DNA from: Psychrobacter sp. P11F6
Lineage (GTDB): Bacteria > Pseudomonadota > Gammaproteobacteria > Pseudomonadales > Moraxellaceae
NCBI RefSeq assembly: GCF_001435295.1
Contig: NZ_CM003594.1
Span: 3,120,574-3,184,573 of the forward strand
Direction: 5' to 3'
Length of the DNA: 64,000 bases
The position numbers and the translations under genes were made by a program. The notes below the pieces were generated by a model. It worked only from the letters and a program-made list of their open reading frames with translations. It was not told where the DNA came from and searched no databases. Below, piece after piece: positions 46,560 to 56,306 of the stretch (position 1 is its first letter; each line of letters begins with the position of its first letter).

Positions 46560-49448
46560 TTATGGCTTCACTGCCACTAACACACGGATGGAGTCTGGGA
46601 CTAATAACAGACTACCTAGTGCTTGCTCACCCTGGGCTTTTAGCTGCTCCAAACGCTCAATTTCGGCAGGGCGTACATTAGGATTAATCGTTTGTAGATG
46701 CTTTAGGCGTTTGATTTCACGTGACCACTGCTGGCTAAAACGGGCACTGGCTTGTTCACCAATCTCAGCAAGCTGCTGACGGGCAATCTCTTCCGCTTCA
46801 TAATAACGCTGCTCAATCACATCACCGCGTACTTTAATGACTTGGCGGGCGCGGTTTTTATCCAGACGCTCAATATGCGGCATAATCATCTCCGCACTGA
46901 TACGCGAGGATAAATCACTGCCTTGCTCACTGATAAACACGCGGATATTTTGCGTGGTCAGCGTCGCTGGCAAATTGAGCAACCTTGGCGCAATGGCTTC
47001 AACGCGGAAATTCACTTCGAGCAGTACCATACCTTGTGGTACAGCAGAACTTTTTAGCATCGCCACCGTGGTATTACCAAAGGTGCTGGTACTCGCCAAC
47101 TCATAAATCGCGCGCATCAATGGATGTTCGTGAGTGATAAATTCGATATCTTCACGCTGTAATGCTTGCTCACGCTCGAATGTCAAGGTCATGCCATCTT
47201 CGTCACCGAGTGGCAGACCATCGATATAATCACTAATTTCAGTGCTGTCAATCGGAGCAATCACCCACGAGCCATCGCGCTGGATATTGTGATCGATATT
47301 GGCTGAGGCAAAAAAGCGCTCAATAAACTGCGGCAGTAGATTATGACCATCAAAATCGCGCATGGCGTCAGCGATACGTTTGGCAACACGTGGGCGACAC
47401 GAGTTGTATTCTAATAGGCGATCACGACCCGCTTGTAGCTGTGCTTCTAGCCCCAATCGCGTCTGCTTCGCGTCTTCGATGATATCTTGTAGTATCGCAC
47501 GGTTCTCATCAGTATCCGCGCCTTCAAGCATGGGCTTTAGCTCTTGGATATACTGCTCTTGCACGCTCTGCGCCGTTGGAGAGATTTGATTAAACATATT
47601 CAGCGCGTCGTGATACCAATGATACAGTCGCTCTTGTGCTGTGCCTTGTACATAAGGCACATGGAGCATAATTTGCTGCGTTTGTCCGATACGATCTAGG
47701 CGACCAATACGCTGCTCTAAGGTATCTGGATTGGCTGGCAAATCCCACAATATTAGCTGGCTTGCAAACTGGAAGTTACGACCTTCCGAACCAATCTCTG
47801 AGCATAATAATATCTGCGCGCCTTCGCTATCAGCAAAGAACGCCGCTGCTTGGTCACGCTCAAGCAAGGTCATCTGCTCAGTAAAGATAGCGGTTTTAAT
47901 ACCAGCATGTAAGCGTAATACCGCCTCCAAGCTCTCAACCGTCGCGCCACTACGGGCAATCAACAGCACTTTTTTGTGCTTAAGCTCGCCGCGCAAAATA
48001 TCAATCAACCAAGGCACGCGTGGGTCATCTTCTAGCCAGCCACCATCAGGTTGGTTTTCTTCGCCCCATAGCTGCTCACGCAATTTACCATTGGTTTGAT
48101 AGCTGTCTTTCCATGCGGCAGGTAATGCCAATGGGTACGGCTGGCTGCTACGACCATAGAATCCTTTCACACTTTCACGGGTATTACGGAATAGAATACG
48201 ACCTGTACCATGACGATCTAATAGCTCGTTGAGCGCATAAGTACGCAATTTTTCGTCATCATTAATCGTTGCCAACTCATCAAGACTGATGTCTAACAAG
48301 CTGCTTAAAGCGGCAATTTGACTGTCGCTCAATGGCTTATCTTCTATCAATACACCAGCAACGGCAGCCGTTTCAGCAAAGGCTTCTTGACCATTGATAA
48401 ACTCATCCAAATCATCAAAGCGATCCGGATCGATCAAACGCAATCGAGCAAAGTGACTTTGCGCGCCAAGCTGCTCTGGCGTTGCTGTCAATAGCATGAC
48501 CCCTGGCGTTTCTTCGGCAAAGTCAGCAATCAAGTCATATTTATCATTGCCGCCTTGCGCCTCATCCCAATGCAGGTGATGCGCCTCATCAACCACCAGT
48601 AAATCAAACCCTGCATCCATCGCTTGGTCGTACAAATCAGGGTGGTCAAGGAGTAAATCCATACCCGCAATGATACATTGCTCAGTGGCAAAGACGTTTT
48701 GCTCAGGATCGTGCTCTTTAATGGCTGCTGCACGTACCAAATCAAATAAGGCAAAATTTAGATTAAAACGACGACGCAGCTCAATCATCCACTGATATTG
48801 TAGACTGTCTGGTACAAGAATGAGCACTCGCTCAGCTTTGCCTGTTAGCAGCTGTTGATGAATAATCAAACCTGCTTCGATGGTTTTGCCCAAACCAACT
48901 TCGTCAGCAAGCAACACACGCGGTGCGATACGTTTGCCAACTTCATGAGCGATATAGAGCTGATGTTCAATGATATCGACACGCGCACCCATCAAACCTT
49001 TAAGCGGATGACCCGCTAGCGCCGACTGCATACGCAAGATATCTTGACGCAGCTCATACCAATCGCCGCGCTCAATCCGACCAGCCAGCAGACGCTCAAG
49101 CGGCTTGGCAAGCGTGATATTGGCCGCCAAACGGGTTTCCATAATGCCTTTTTCATGCTCATCGACACTGTATTTGAGCACGCCCATCACTTCTTCGACC
49201 GCGGTTACGGTATAGCTCTTACCCGCTTGATCAGAAATACTATCGCCGACTTTAAACACCACGCGTGATAATGGCGCGGAGTTTTTGGCGTAGACGCGCG
49301 TCTCTTCACTTTGTGGAAATAGAATGTGCACACATCGGTCATCTACATCGATGACCACACCCAAGCCCAGCTCGGACTCCGTATCAGATAAATAACGTTG
49401 ACCAACGGCAAATTCAGTATTGTGCAATGAAGCGATAGAGATAGTCAT
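46560..49448 (-). CDS. rapA: RNA polymerase-associated helicase RapA
   Basis: RapA (HepA) is a Swi2/Snf2 ATPase that binds RNA polymerase and helps it recycle after termination. The 962-residue length is typical. The N-terminal Tudor-like region begins VGQRYLSDTESELGLG. ATPase motifs follow: Walker A LADEVGLGKTIEAG (about residues 178-191), Walker B VVDEAHHLHW (about 284-293), LLTATPEQLG, and in the second RecA lobe SEIGSEGRNFQFA and QRIGRLDRIGQ. All catalytic residues appear intact. The ribosome site is weak. A -10-like TATAAT lies about 165 bases upstream on the minus strand. Confidence 0.97.
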   Translation of the reverse strand: MTISIASLHNTEFAVGQRYLSDTESELGLGVVIDVDDRCVHILFPQSEETRVYAKNSAPLSRVVFKVGDSISDQAGKSYTVTAVEEVMGVLKYSVDEHEKGIMETRLAANITLAKPLERLLAGRIERGDWYELRQDILRMQSALAGHPLKGLMGARVDIIEHQLYIAHEVGKRIAPRVLLADEVGLGKTIEAGLIIHQQLLTGKAERVLILVPDSLQYQWMIELRRRFNLNFALFDLVRAAAIKEHDPEQNVFATEQCIIAGMDLLLDHPDLYDQAMDAGFDLLVVDEAHHLHWDEAQGGNDKYDLIADFAEETPGVMLLTATPEQLGAQSHFARLRLIDPDRFDDLDEFINGQEAFAETAAVAGVLIEDKPLSDSQIAALSSLLDISLDELATINDDEKLRTYALNELLDRHGTGRILFRNTRESVKGFYGRSSQPYPLALPAAWKDSYQTNGKLREQLWGEENQPDGGWLEDDPRVPWLIDILRGELKHKKVLLIARSGATVESLEAVLRLHAGIKTAIFTEQMTLLERDQAAAFFADSEGAQILLCSEIGSEGRNFQFASQLILWDLPANPDTLEQRIGRLDRIGQTQQIMLHVPYVQGTAQERLYHWYHDALNMFNQISPTAQSVQEQYIQELKPMLEGADTDENRAILQDIIEDAKQTRLGLEAQLQAGRDRLLEYNSCRPRVAKRIADAMRDFDGHNLLPQFIERFFASANIDHNIQRDGSWVIAPIDSTEISDYIDGLPLGDEDGMTLTFEREQALQREDIEFITHEHPLMRAIYELASTSTFGNTTVAMLKSSAVPQGMVLLEVNFRVEAIAPRLLNLPATLTTQNIRVFISEQGSDLSSRISAEMIMPHIERLDKNRARQVIKVRGDVIEQRYYEAEEIARQQLAEIGEQASARFSQQWSREIKRLKHLQTINPNVRPAEIERLEQLKAQGEQALGSLLLVPDSIRVLVAVKP

Positions 49449-50103
49449 AGGGCGATGTCTTTTGTACTCAGATAATAGGAAAAAATAGATAGCTCATAAT
49501 GAGATTTGCTAGCGTGAATCACTAGCGCGATGTCATTATTTAATAGTCTGAGAGGTCACCGGCCATACCGGCAGCGTCAGCTCATTAGCTAGGTCGCAAG
49601 ATAAAGCCGACCATTATATAACGTTAGCAGCTAGATGAGTGCGCTAAGTTGACTTTTCAAGAGCAGATTATTGCAAGATTATATCAACGCCAAGCATAAG
49701 TTGGTCATATAAAACAATGAGATAACGACTCGCAAGTAAAGAAAAAATATTGTCATTATAAAATTGATTCTGTATTGTTAATAAATGCAATAGAACATTT
49801 CTTCTTTCTTACCTGAATTATTCAAACGCACGTCTACACATACTCTTTTGCCGCCTAGTATTCATGATTAATTATCCTTAAGGATTTATGGGCACAGTAC
49901 GGCCTTTTATAGTACTTTAAGTTATAAAAATATCAATAGTTAAGTCGGTTAAGTTATAAGAGCAAAGTAGTACTTTTAATTTTTTGCCATTATGTACAGA
50001 CCATTTTAATTAAGATTACGTATTACCACCTAATTGATTGCCACCAATACCTAGCATTGGCACTCTTCTTCGTGGTCACTATTATCCAAGGACTATCACC
50101 ATC
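49449..50103. other. Divergent region between rapA and the sensor kinase gene
   Basis: These 655 bases have no credible coding frame. They contain a perfect TATAAT for rapA on the minus strand (49613-49618) and, closer to the kinase gene, the direct repeat TTAAGTTATAA at 49917-49927 and 49949-49959 with a partial copy TTAAGT at 49940. A small GC-rich palindrome lies near 49560-49575. Confidence 0.5.
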
Positions 50104-52416
50104 ATGAGTGCCTCCAAAAAAGTTGGCTTTTTTAATCAAGTCAGTACCCAAGTAACCACTATTTTATTTATTGCTTTTGCGGTCGTACTGGCGGTCGTCG
50201 TTTATGTTGTTGATAAAGAGGGCTATGAGAAAATCCGCCTTGAATCTGCAAAATTGGTGGCTGAACGTGGCAATACCGCGGTAAATAGTATTTCAGCCGA
50301 TATCAATCGGGTGATGCGTAGTGCCTTGCTACTACAGCAAAGCGCGCAAACCTTGCCCACAGAAGAAGCAATTTTACAAACCAGTACTGCCAATGCCTTT
50401 GATAAGCGTGATTATAGCCTATTAGGTAGTGGTGGTATTTGGCCTGAAAAAGGCGCACTTGGGGCAAATACCGCGACCCATCCATTTTTGATGGTTCGCC
50501 AAAACGGTGATTATCAAGCGGTGTTGAGCGATCCAAATCCTACCAATCCTTATTATCAAGAAGATTGGTTTAGCGTCTTAAAACTGCTCAAACCTGAGAG
50601 CTGTATTTGGAACCATGTGCGCGCCAGCCAAACCAAAGGCGAGCTTGCGATGAGCTGCGGTGTGGCAATCGAGCGTGACAATCAGTTTTGGGGTGCCAGC
50701 ACGGTTAACTTTACGCTGAATCAGCTACAAGAAAACATCGTCAAGTTAAGCGAAAGCTCAGGCTCAGGCTACATTCTACTCTTGGATAATAGTGACAAGG
50801 TGATCGCCTCCTCTAACCCTGAACGCTTAAGCTATATTGATGAGAAAACGGGTACGCCGCTTGATATCAAACAAGTCATCAACTCAGACCCTGCTTGGCA
50901 ACCCGTGCTTGATTTCTTAGATGTCCAACGTAATGAGATCATCGAACAAGTCGCCGCTAGCGTCTCACCACAAGTTCAGCAGGTACTGACCACGCTTGAT
51001 AAAGCTGAGACTGGTACGGCAAAGGGCTATTATTTGGTGAACTACGCCGCTTACCTGAATAACGGTGAAAACAAGCAAAACGCCATGGACAGCCGCTTAT
51101 TACAGAGCTTTGAGTTGACAAAAGACAGTTACTATAACGGCAGTCAAGCCTATGTGTTTGAGATTCCTGAGACTTATTGGAAGCTGATCGTTGTCCAACC
51201 TGATGCTGAAATTAACGCCATTGCAGATAATCTCAGCGAAAACTTGGTTAACTGGATTGCATTAGCACTATTGATTACGGCTGGCGTCATTTACTTCATG
51301 CTGACCTTCTTAGCATTCAAACCCTTGAAAGAAACCACTGATAAAATCTCGCAAGCGGAAAACTTAATTAATAATAAGCAATACAATAAGCTGAGCGAGG
51401 TTAAATTCGCAGAAGGTCGCAACGAGATTGGACTGGTGAACGGCTCTATTAATGACCTACTAGACCGAATCCAGTCTAACGAAGGTAAGCTTGCCAACAT
51501 TAACCAACAGCTAGAGATTAAAGTCGAAGAACGTACCGCTGAGCTACAAGAGACGCTAAAAGAGCTGAAAAACTCGCAGCTACAATTGATTCGTTCAGAA
51601 AAAATGGCAACGTTGGGACAAATGGTGGCAGGCGTTGCTCATGAAGTGAACACACCTTTATCATACGTGCAAAATAATCTTGAAATTATTGGTCAGTTAA
51701 CTGAGCAATACGAAGAGCTGATTGAATTGGTACAAGGATTAAAAAGCGTTAAAACTGACGCGGTGACTGATGGCAAAATTGACAAGCTATTGGCAGATAT
51801 TATCCGTGCTTCTGATGAAATCCAAGAAGACGACCTATCAGCTGAATTAAAAGAGCTGATTAAAGATTCGTTATTTGGCGTCGAGCAAATCACTGAGATG
51901 GTACTAAACCTACGCAACTTTGCCCGTCTTGATGAGTCAAAAGTAAAAACCATCGATGTGCGCGAATGTATCGAAGCCTCGCTTAAAATCGCTGGCAACT
52001 CCATTAGACATCAAGAGATTGTGACTGATTTTGCGCCCACGCCTGAAGTGAAATGCTCACCGTCGCAAATTAACCAAGTCTTGGTCAATCTACTGAACAA
52101 TGCCGCGCAAGCCATGGGAGAAAAACCTGATGGCAAAATCGAAGTGCGCACCCGTGCCGATGATCACCATGTTTATATTGATGTCATAGACAACGGTAAA
52201 GGTATGAGTCCAGAAGTTCTCAATCAAATCTTTGAGCCGTTCTTTACGACCAAAGGCGCAGGTGAAGGCACTGGTCTTGGTATGGCAATCAGTCAGCAAA
52301 TTATGGAGCAACATAATGGCGATATCAAAGTCGTATCGACCGAAGGCGTTGGCACCACATTTACGTTAATACTGCCGATTAATAATAACTTAACAGAGCA
52401 AAACCTAGTCGCGTAA
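50104..52416 (+). CDS. Membrane sensor histidine kinase with extracytoplasmic Cache-like domain
   Basis: I start the protein at 50104 (770 residues) because AAGGA precedes it; the longer frame uses TTG and adds 22 residues. One membrane helix lies at about residues 16-37, a periplasmic sensing domain of about 340 residues (Cache-like, with WFSVLKLLKPE and IWNHVRAS) follows, then a second helix at about 382-405. The cytoplasmic part has a HAMP-like linker, a coiled coil, the H box VAGVAHEVNTPLSYV with phospho-accepting His513, an N box LVNLLNNAAQAM and the ATP-lid EPFFTTKGAGEGTGLGM. All kinase motifs are intact. The response regulator gene follows 79 bases later and is the probable partner. 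The signal is unknown. Confidence 0.92.
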   Translation: MSASKKVGFFNQVSTQVTTILFIAFAVVLAVVVYVVDKEGYEKIRLESAKLVAERGNTAVNSISADINRVMRSALLLQQSAQTLPTEEAILQTSTANAFDKRDYSLLGSGGIWPEKGALGANTATHPFLMVRQNGDYQAVLSDPNPTNPYYQEDWFSVLKLLKPESCIWNHVRASQTKGELAMSCGVAIERDNQFWGASTVNFTLNQLQENIVKLSESSGSGYILLLDNSDKVIASSNPERLSYIDEKTGTPLDIKQVINSDPAWQPVLDFLDVQRNEIIEQVAASVSPQVQQVLTTLDKAETGTAKGYYLVNYAAYLNNGENKQNAMDSRLLQSFELTKDSYYNGSQAYVFEIPETYWKLIVVQPDAEINAIADNLSENLVNWIALALLITAGVIYFMLTFLAFKPLKETTDKISQAENLINNKQYNKLSEVKFAEGRNEIGLVNGSINDLLDRIQSNEGKLANINQQLEIKVEERTAELQETLKELKNSQLQLIRSEKMATLGQMVAGVAHEVNTPLSYVQNNLEIIGQLTEQYEELIELVQGLKSVKTDAVTDGKIDKLLADIIRASDEIQEDDLSAELKELIKDSLFGVEQITEMVLNLRNFARLDESKVKTIDVRECIEASLKIAGNSIRHQEIVTDFAPTPEVKCSPSQINQVLVNLLNNAAQAMGEKPDGKIEVRTRADDHHVYIDVIDNGKGMSPEVLNQIFEPFFTTKGAGEGTGLGMAISQQIMEQHNGDIKVVSTEGVGTTFTLILPINNNLTEQNLVA

Positions 52417-52495
52417 GCGCTGGGTCAGCTGTCCTGTTACGTAGAACATATTTAGATATTTAACGACTATTATTCATCATCATAAGGATATCATC

Positions 52496-53452
52496 ATGAA
52501 TGAATTAGAAAATGACTTAACCACAGTTGAAAGCAGCGCTGAGTCAAAGCCGAAGTTGGCATTTATCGACGATGAACAACGCATTTTACGGTCTATGAAA
52601 CTGCTGTTTCGTAAGACCCATGACGTGTTTATCACCACCGACCCGACTGAGTATATTGACTATATCAAGAACAACCATGTACACGTGGCGGTCAGTGACC
52701 AGCGGATGCCTGAGCGAGTCGGTGTGGATATCTTACGTGAAGTAAAAGATGTCTCACCGTCTACCATGCGTATTTTATTGACGGGCTATGCCGATTTAAA
52801 CGCCATTATTGGCTCTATTAACGATGGTGAGATTTATCGTTATTTGACTAAGCCTTGTAAATCTGAAGAGCTGATCACCGTGGTCGGACGCGCTACCGAA
52901 ATCGCCTTGACCTATAATCCAGACGAAGATGCCGACCAATTCGACAGTTCAGGTAATAAGCAAACACTGCTGGTGATCGATGAAACCAATGAGTTGATTG
53001 AGCAAATACGTAAGCAATTTTCTCACAGTTATAAAGTACTGCACGCTGAGAGTTTAGAAGAAGCGTACGATTACTTGGCGAATGAAGATATCGGTGTTTG
53101 TATCACCGATATCAATGTCAGTGGTGAGAATATCGCGCCGATTATCTTTACCTTAAAACAAGATGCGCCGCATTTAGTGGTTTTGGTACAGACTGAATTT
53201 CAAGACGCTGGCTTGCTGATTGATTTGATTAATAAAGGTCAAGTCTATCGCTGCTTGCCGAAACCGATGCGCGCCAGTCTGCTTGAGATTAGCGTCAACC
53301 GTGCGTTTCAGCATCATGCGAAGCTGAAATCCAGCCCTGATTTGGTCAAACGCTATGAAGTCGAGCATGACCCTGAAAACGACGTTCGTATTGACTTGAG
53401 TAGTCGCGTACGTAGCCTTATTGGCAAATTGCGTAAACGCTTTTCTTTATAA
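52496..53452 (+). CDS. Response regulator with two receiver domains and no output domain
   Basis: The 318-residue protein has a first receiver with Asp25-Asp26, phospho-acceptor Asp68 in AVSDQRMP and Lys119 in YLTKP. A second, more divergent receiver spans about 156-275 with Asp162, Asp205 in CITDINVSG and Lys256 in CLPKP; only one acidic residue of the usual pair remains next to Glu163. The last 40 residues are charged and contain no DNA-binding or enzymatic domain. AAGGAT precedes the start. It lies directly after the sensor kinase and ends in a terminator, forming a two-gene signalling operon. It probably works by protein contacts or as a phosphate relay; this is inference. Confidence 0.9.
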   Translation: MNELENDLTTVESSAESKPKLAFIDDEQRILRSMKLLFRKTHDVFITTDPTEYIDYIKNNHVHVAVSDQRMPERVGVDILREVKDVSPSTMRILLTGYADLNAIIGSINDGEIYRYLTKPCKSEELITVVGRATEIALTYNPDEDADQFDSSGNKQTLLVIDETNELIEQIRKQFSHSYKVLHAESLEEAYDYLANEDIGVCITDINVSGENIAPIIFTLKQDAPHLVVLVQTEFQDAGLLIDLINKGQVYRCLPKPMRASLLEISVNRAFQHHAKLKSSPDLVKRYEVEHDPENDVRIDLSSRVRSLIGKLRKRFSL

Positions 53453-53498
53453 GTGCATAAAACCAAATAAGCACAAAAGACTACCGTCTCAATCAACA

Positions 53499-53533
53499 AA
53501 ACCTCTATTTCAATATTGAAGTAGAGGTTTTTT
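53499..53533 (+). terminator. Terminator of the two-component operon
   Basis: ACCTCTA-TT-TCAAT and ATTGA-AG-TAGAGGT form an interrupted stem followed by six T residues. Confidence 0.85.
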
Positions 53534-53651
53534 GCTTTGTACTTTTTTGATGGATTTTTTGACGTGCTTTTTGACTAAAATCACCAACGTGCTACATTAA
53601 GTCGATCATTATTAAAATCATTTTAAAATAACTATTTAATAAGGAATAACC

Positions 53652-54593
53652 ATGCGCGCGGTTTTTTTAGATAAAGGCACTTTTTCTGATGGCATCGACT
53701 TGCCAGCCCCAGACGGCATCAGCGATTACCTCACTTATGATGATACCCCAAAAGATGCTGCTGTTATCGTAGAGCGCTGCAAAGACGCCGACATCATTAT
53801 CACCAATAAAGTGCAAATCAGCGCTGAAGTGATAAGCAAATTGCCCAAGCTCAAGCTCATTCAACTGACCGCTACTGGTATGAACAACGTCGATCAAGAC
53901 GCTTGTATTGAGCACCATGTGGCGCTTTATAATGTCGCAGGTTATGCAGTCAAAAGTGTGCCCGAACATACCTTTATGCTCATGCTCAACGCCATGCGCG
54001 CGGGTATTTATTATCATCAAAAAGTCGCTGATGGCACATGGCAGGCAAACGGTAATTTTTGCCTACTGGATATTCCGCTAATAGATTTGGAAGATAAAAC
54101 GCTAGGTATTATTGGGGTCGGTACCATCGGCAAACGCGTGACCGACATTGCGCGCGCTTTTGGAATGACAGTATTGTGGGCGGAGCAACAAGGACGCGCA
54201 CCGCGCAATGACGACTATACTGCGTTTGACGACGTACTGGCGCAGTCTGATGTACTGAGCTTGCACTGCCCATTAAACGAGAAAACTCAGCACCTGATTA
54301 ATGCAGATACTTTAGCAAAAATGGTCAAACAGCCGCTCATCGTCAATGTCGCTCGTGGTGGCATCGTGGATAGCCAAGCGCTGACTGATGCCATTAACAA
54401 TGAGCAAATCATCGGCTACGCCAGCGACGTTTTTGAGCAAGAGCCAATCACCGCTGACGACCCTTTATTGACCATTGCCAAGCATCCGCGCGTTATATTC
54501 AGCCCGCATAATGCGTGGGGCAGCAAAAGCGCGCAAGAAACCTTGTGGCAGATCTTAAGCAAACAAGTTGCTGATTTTATTAATAGCCATTAA
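53652..54593 (+). CDS. NAD-dependent D-2-hydroxyacid dehydrogenase (glycerate dehydrogenase-like)
   Basis: The family reduces 2-oxoacids such as hydroxypyruvate or glyoxylate, or oxidises the D-hydroxyacid. The 313-residue protein has the NAD-binding GVGTIGKRV (about residues 155-163) and the catalytic Arg in NVARGGIVDSQAL, Glu in DVFEQEP and His in SPHNAWGS. The AWGS ending after His and the N-terminal LIQLTATGMNNVD block fit the HprA (hydroxypyruvate reductase) type. AAGGAATAACC precedes the start. It stands alone between two terminators, so it is a single-gene unit. The substrate is inferred. Confidence 0.9.
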   Translation: MRAVFLDKGTFSDGIDLPAPDGISDYLTYDDTPKDAAVIVERCKDADIIITNKVQISAEVISKLPKLKLIQLTATGMNNVDQDACIEHHVALYNVAGYAVKSVPEHTFMLMLNAMRAGIYYHQKVADGTWQANGNFCLLDIPLIDLEDKTLGIIGVGTIGKRVTDIARAFGMTVLWAEQQGRAPRNDDYTAFDDVLAQSDVLSLHCPLNEKTQHLINADTLAKMVKQPLIVNVARGGIVDSQALTDAINNEQIIGYASDVFEQEPITADDPLLTIAKHPRVIFSPHNAWGSKSAQETLWQILSKQVADFINSH

Positions 54594-54627
54594 AAAACAT
54601 TGAGCAAACGACTGTAACCAAGCGACC

Positions 54628-56253
54628 TTAACGACTAAAACGTAACCAATCATCTTTTATTTTGCGATGTTTGAGCATGATGCGGTCGCTTAGGTAGTTG
54701 TTTGTCACCCGCCAAGGATAGACATCGCCTTGCTTGGGTAGCTCGTGTTGAGCGCGCTTGACATATCCTGAGGATAGCGCGCCCATCACCGTATCTGTCT
54801 GCGTAAGCGCTTTGGCATCTTTAGTCTGTGCTTGTGGCAATACCACTTGATAGCGATGCTGATGCATATAGCCCAGCAGTCGCATCACATACTGACACGC
54901 CAAATCGATTTTTAGCGTCCATGAGGCATTGGTATAGCCAAATAGCGCCACCATATTTGGCAACTCTTCAATCATCACCGCCTTATAGGTCATGCGCGAG
55001 CCGATATCGATTGCTTGCCCATCGATATATACTTTAGCGCCGCCGAGCATTTGTAGCTTTAGTCCTGTCGCTATGACGATGATATCAGCATCGAGAGAGT
55101 TACCCGATTCGAGCATGATGCCCGTCTTGGTAAAATGGCTGATTTGATCGGTGACGACGCTGGCGCGTGTGCCATGCAATGCTTTGAATAAATCACTGTC
55201 TGGCACCGCACATATTCGCTGATCCCAAGGATTATAGTCCGGTACAAAATGTGCCACATCGATACCGCTACCCTTTAGCTCTGTTTTGACACCGCGTTTT
55301 AATAACGCTTTCATAAGCTTGGGTGCCAATATAGCCGCTCGATAAGTGCCTTGTTGAATCAATACATTACGAGTACGCAGCAGCGTATAAGCTTGCTCTT
55401 TCGACAACGGTGAAAATCTGCCTGCTAGCCAATCAAGCGTATAATCATCGCCCGGTACACTTGCCACATACGTGGGAGAACGCTGTAGCATAGTGACGTG
55501 ACGAGCGCATTGCCCACCGGTTTCATCCGCCAAAGCTGGCAGCAATGTCATCGCTGTGGCACCGCTACCGATAATAACTACCTTCTTATCGTCATAATCC
55601 ACATTTTGCCAATGCTGCGGATGAATGATCTCACCTTGAAAATCTGCTTCTTTATTAAAAGAAGGACGATAACCTTGTTCATAATCGTAGTAACCCGTGG
55701 CGCCAACGACGAACTTTGCCGTTACCGTAAACACCTCACCGCTGGCATGATTTTTTACCATCGCCGTCCATTGTTGATGGCTACTTGACCAAGACAGCTG
55801 CTGCACCTCGTGCTGATAGCGAATATGTTCGCTGATACCAAACTCACGCGCCGTATCAGCAATATAGCTTTTAATATCACCGCCTTTTGCCAAAATCCTG
55901 TGATTTAGCCATGGTCTGAAACTGTAGCCAAACGTCAAGGCATCAGAGTCAGAGCGGATGCCTGGATAGGTAAATAAATCCCATGTACCACCCAAATTTG
56001 CTCGTTTTTCTAACACCAAAAATCGCTGTGCACTTTTCTGCTGTTGTTTTGATGATTTGCGTTTCTGCGTACTTGGACTTTTATAACCAAACAGTCCTTT
56101 GTGTTTTTGCTGCTGCAATCGGCACGCCATACCAATACCGGCAATTCCTGCACCGATAATCAGTACTTCATAATCCACTGGTGTGTCTGAGAGTGCCGAT
56201 TGAGGTTTGAAGCGTTTCTTAACTGCCTGTTTGGCTGCCGTCATATCAAGCAT
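54628..56253 (-). CDS. Flavin-containing Baeyer-Villiger-type monooxygenase
   Basis: The protein (541 residues from the ATG at 56253, which has AAGGAA upstream) has an N-terminal FAD-binding GAGIAG at residues 34-39, the Baeyer-Villiger fingerprint FxGxxxHxxxW as FQGEIIHPQHW at about 205-215, and an NADPH-binding GSGATA shortly after. Such enzymes insert oxygen next to a ketone or oxidise soft heteroatoms. YVIATGLKLQMLGG-type blocks near residue 375 fit the EthA-like branch. The longer frame would overlap the preceding pseudouridine synthase gene; the chosen start leaves 53 bases. The substrate is unknown. No terminator is obvious at its 3' end. Confidence 0.9.
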   Translation of the reverse strand: MLDMTAAKQAVKKRFKPQSALSDTPVDYEVLIIGAGIAGIGMACRLQQQKHKGLFGYKSPSTQKRKSSKQQQKSAQRFLVLEKRANLGGTWDLFTYPGIRSDSDALTFGYSFRPWLNHRILAKGGDIKSYIADTAREFGISEHIRYQHEVQQLSWSSSHQQWTAMVKNHASGEVFTVTAKFVVGATGYYDYEQGYRPSFNKEADFQGEIIHPQHWQNVDYDDKKVVIIGSGATAMTLLPALADETGGQCARHVTMLQRSPTYVASVPGDDYTLDWLAGRFSPLSKEQAYTLLRTRNVLIQQGTYRAAILAPKLMKALLKRGVKTELKGSGIDVAHFVPDYNPWDQRICAVPDSDLFKALHGTRASVVTDQISHFTKTGIMLESGNSLDADIIVIATGLKLQMLGGAKVYIDGQAIDIGSRMTYKAVMIEELPNMVALFGYTNASWTLKIDLACQYVMRLLGYMHQHRYQVVLPQAQTKDAKALTQTDTVMGALSSGYVKRAQHELPKQGDVYPWRVTNNYLSDRIMLKHRKIKDDWLRFSR

Positions 56254-56306
56254 AATACGTTCCTTGTTTTTGCATGATGGGTTTAAAAAATTTGACATAA
56301 ATTCAT

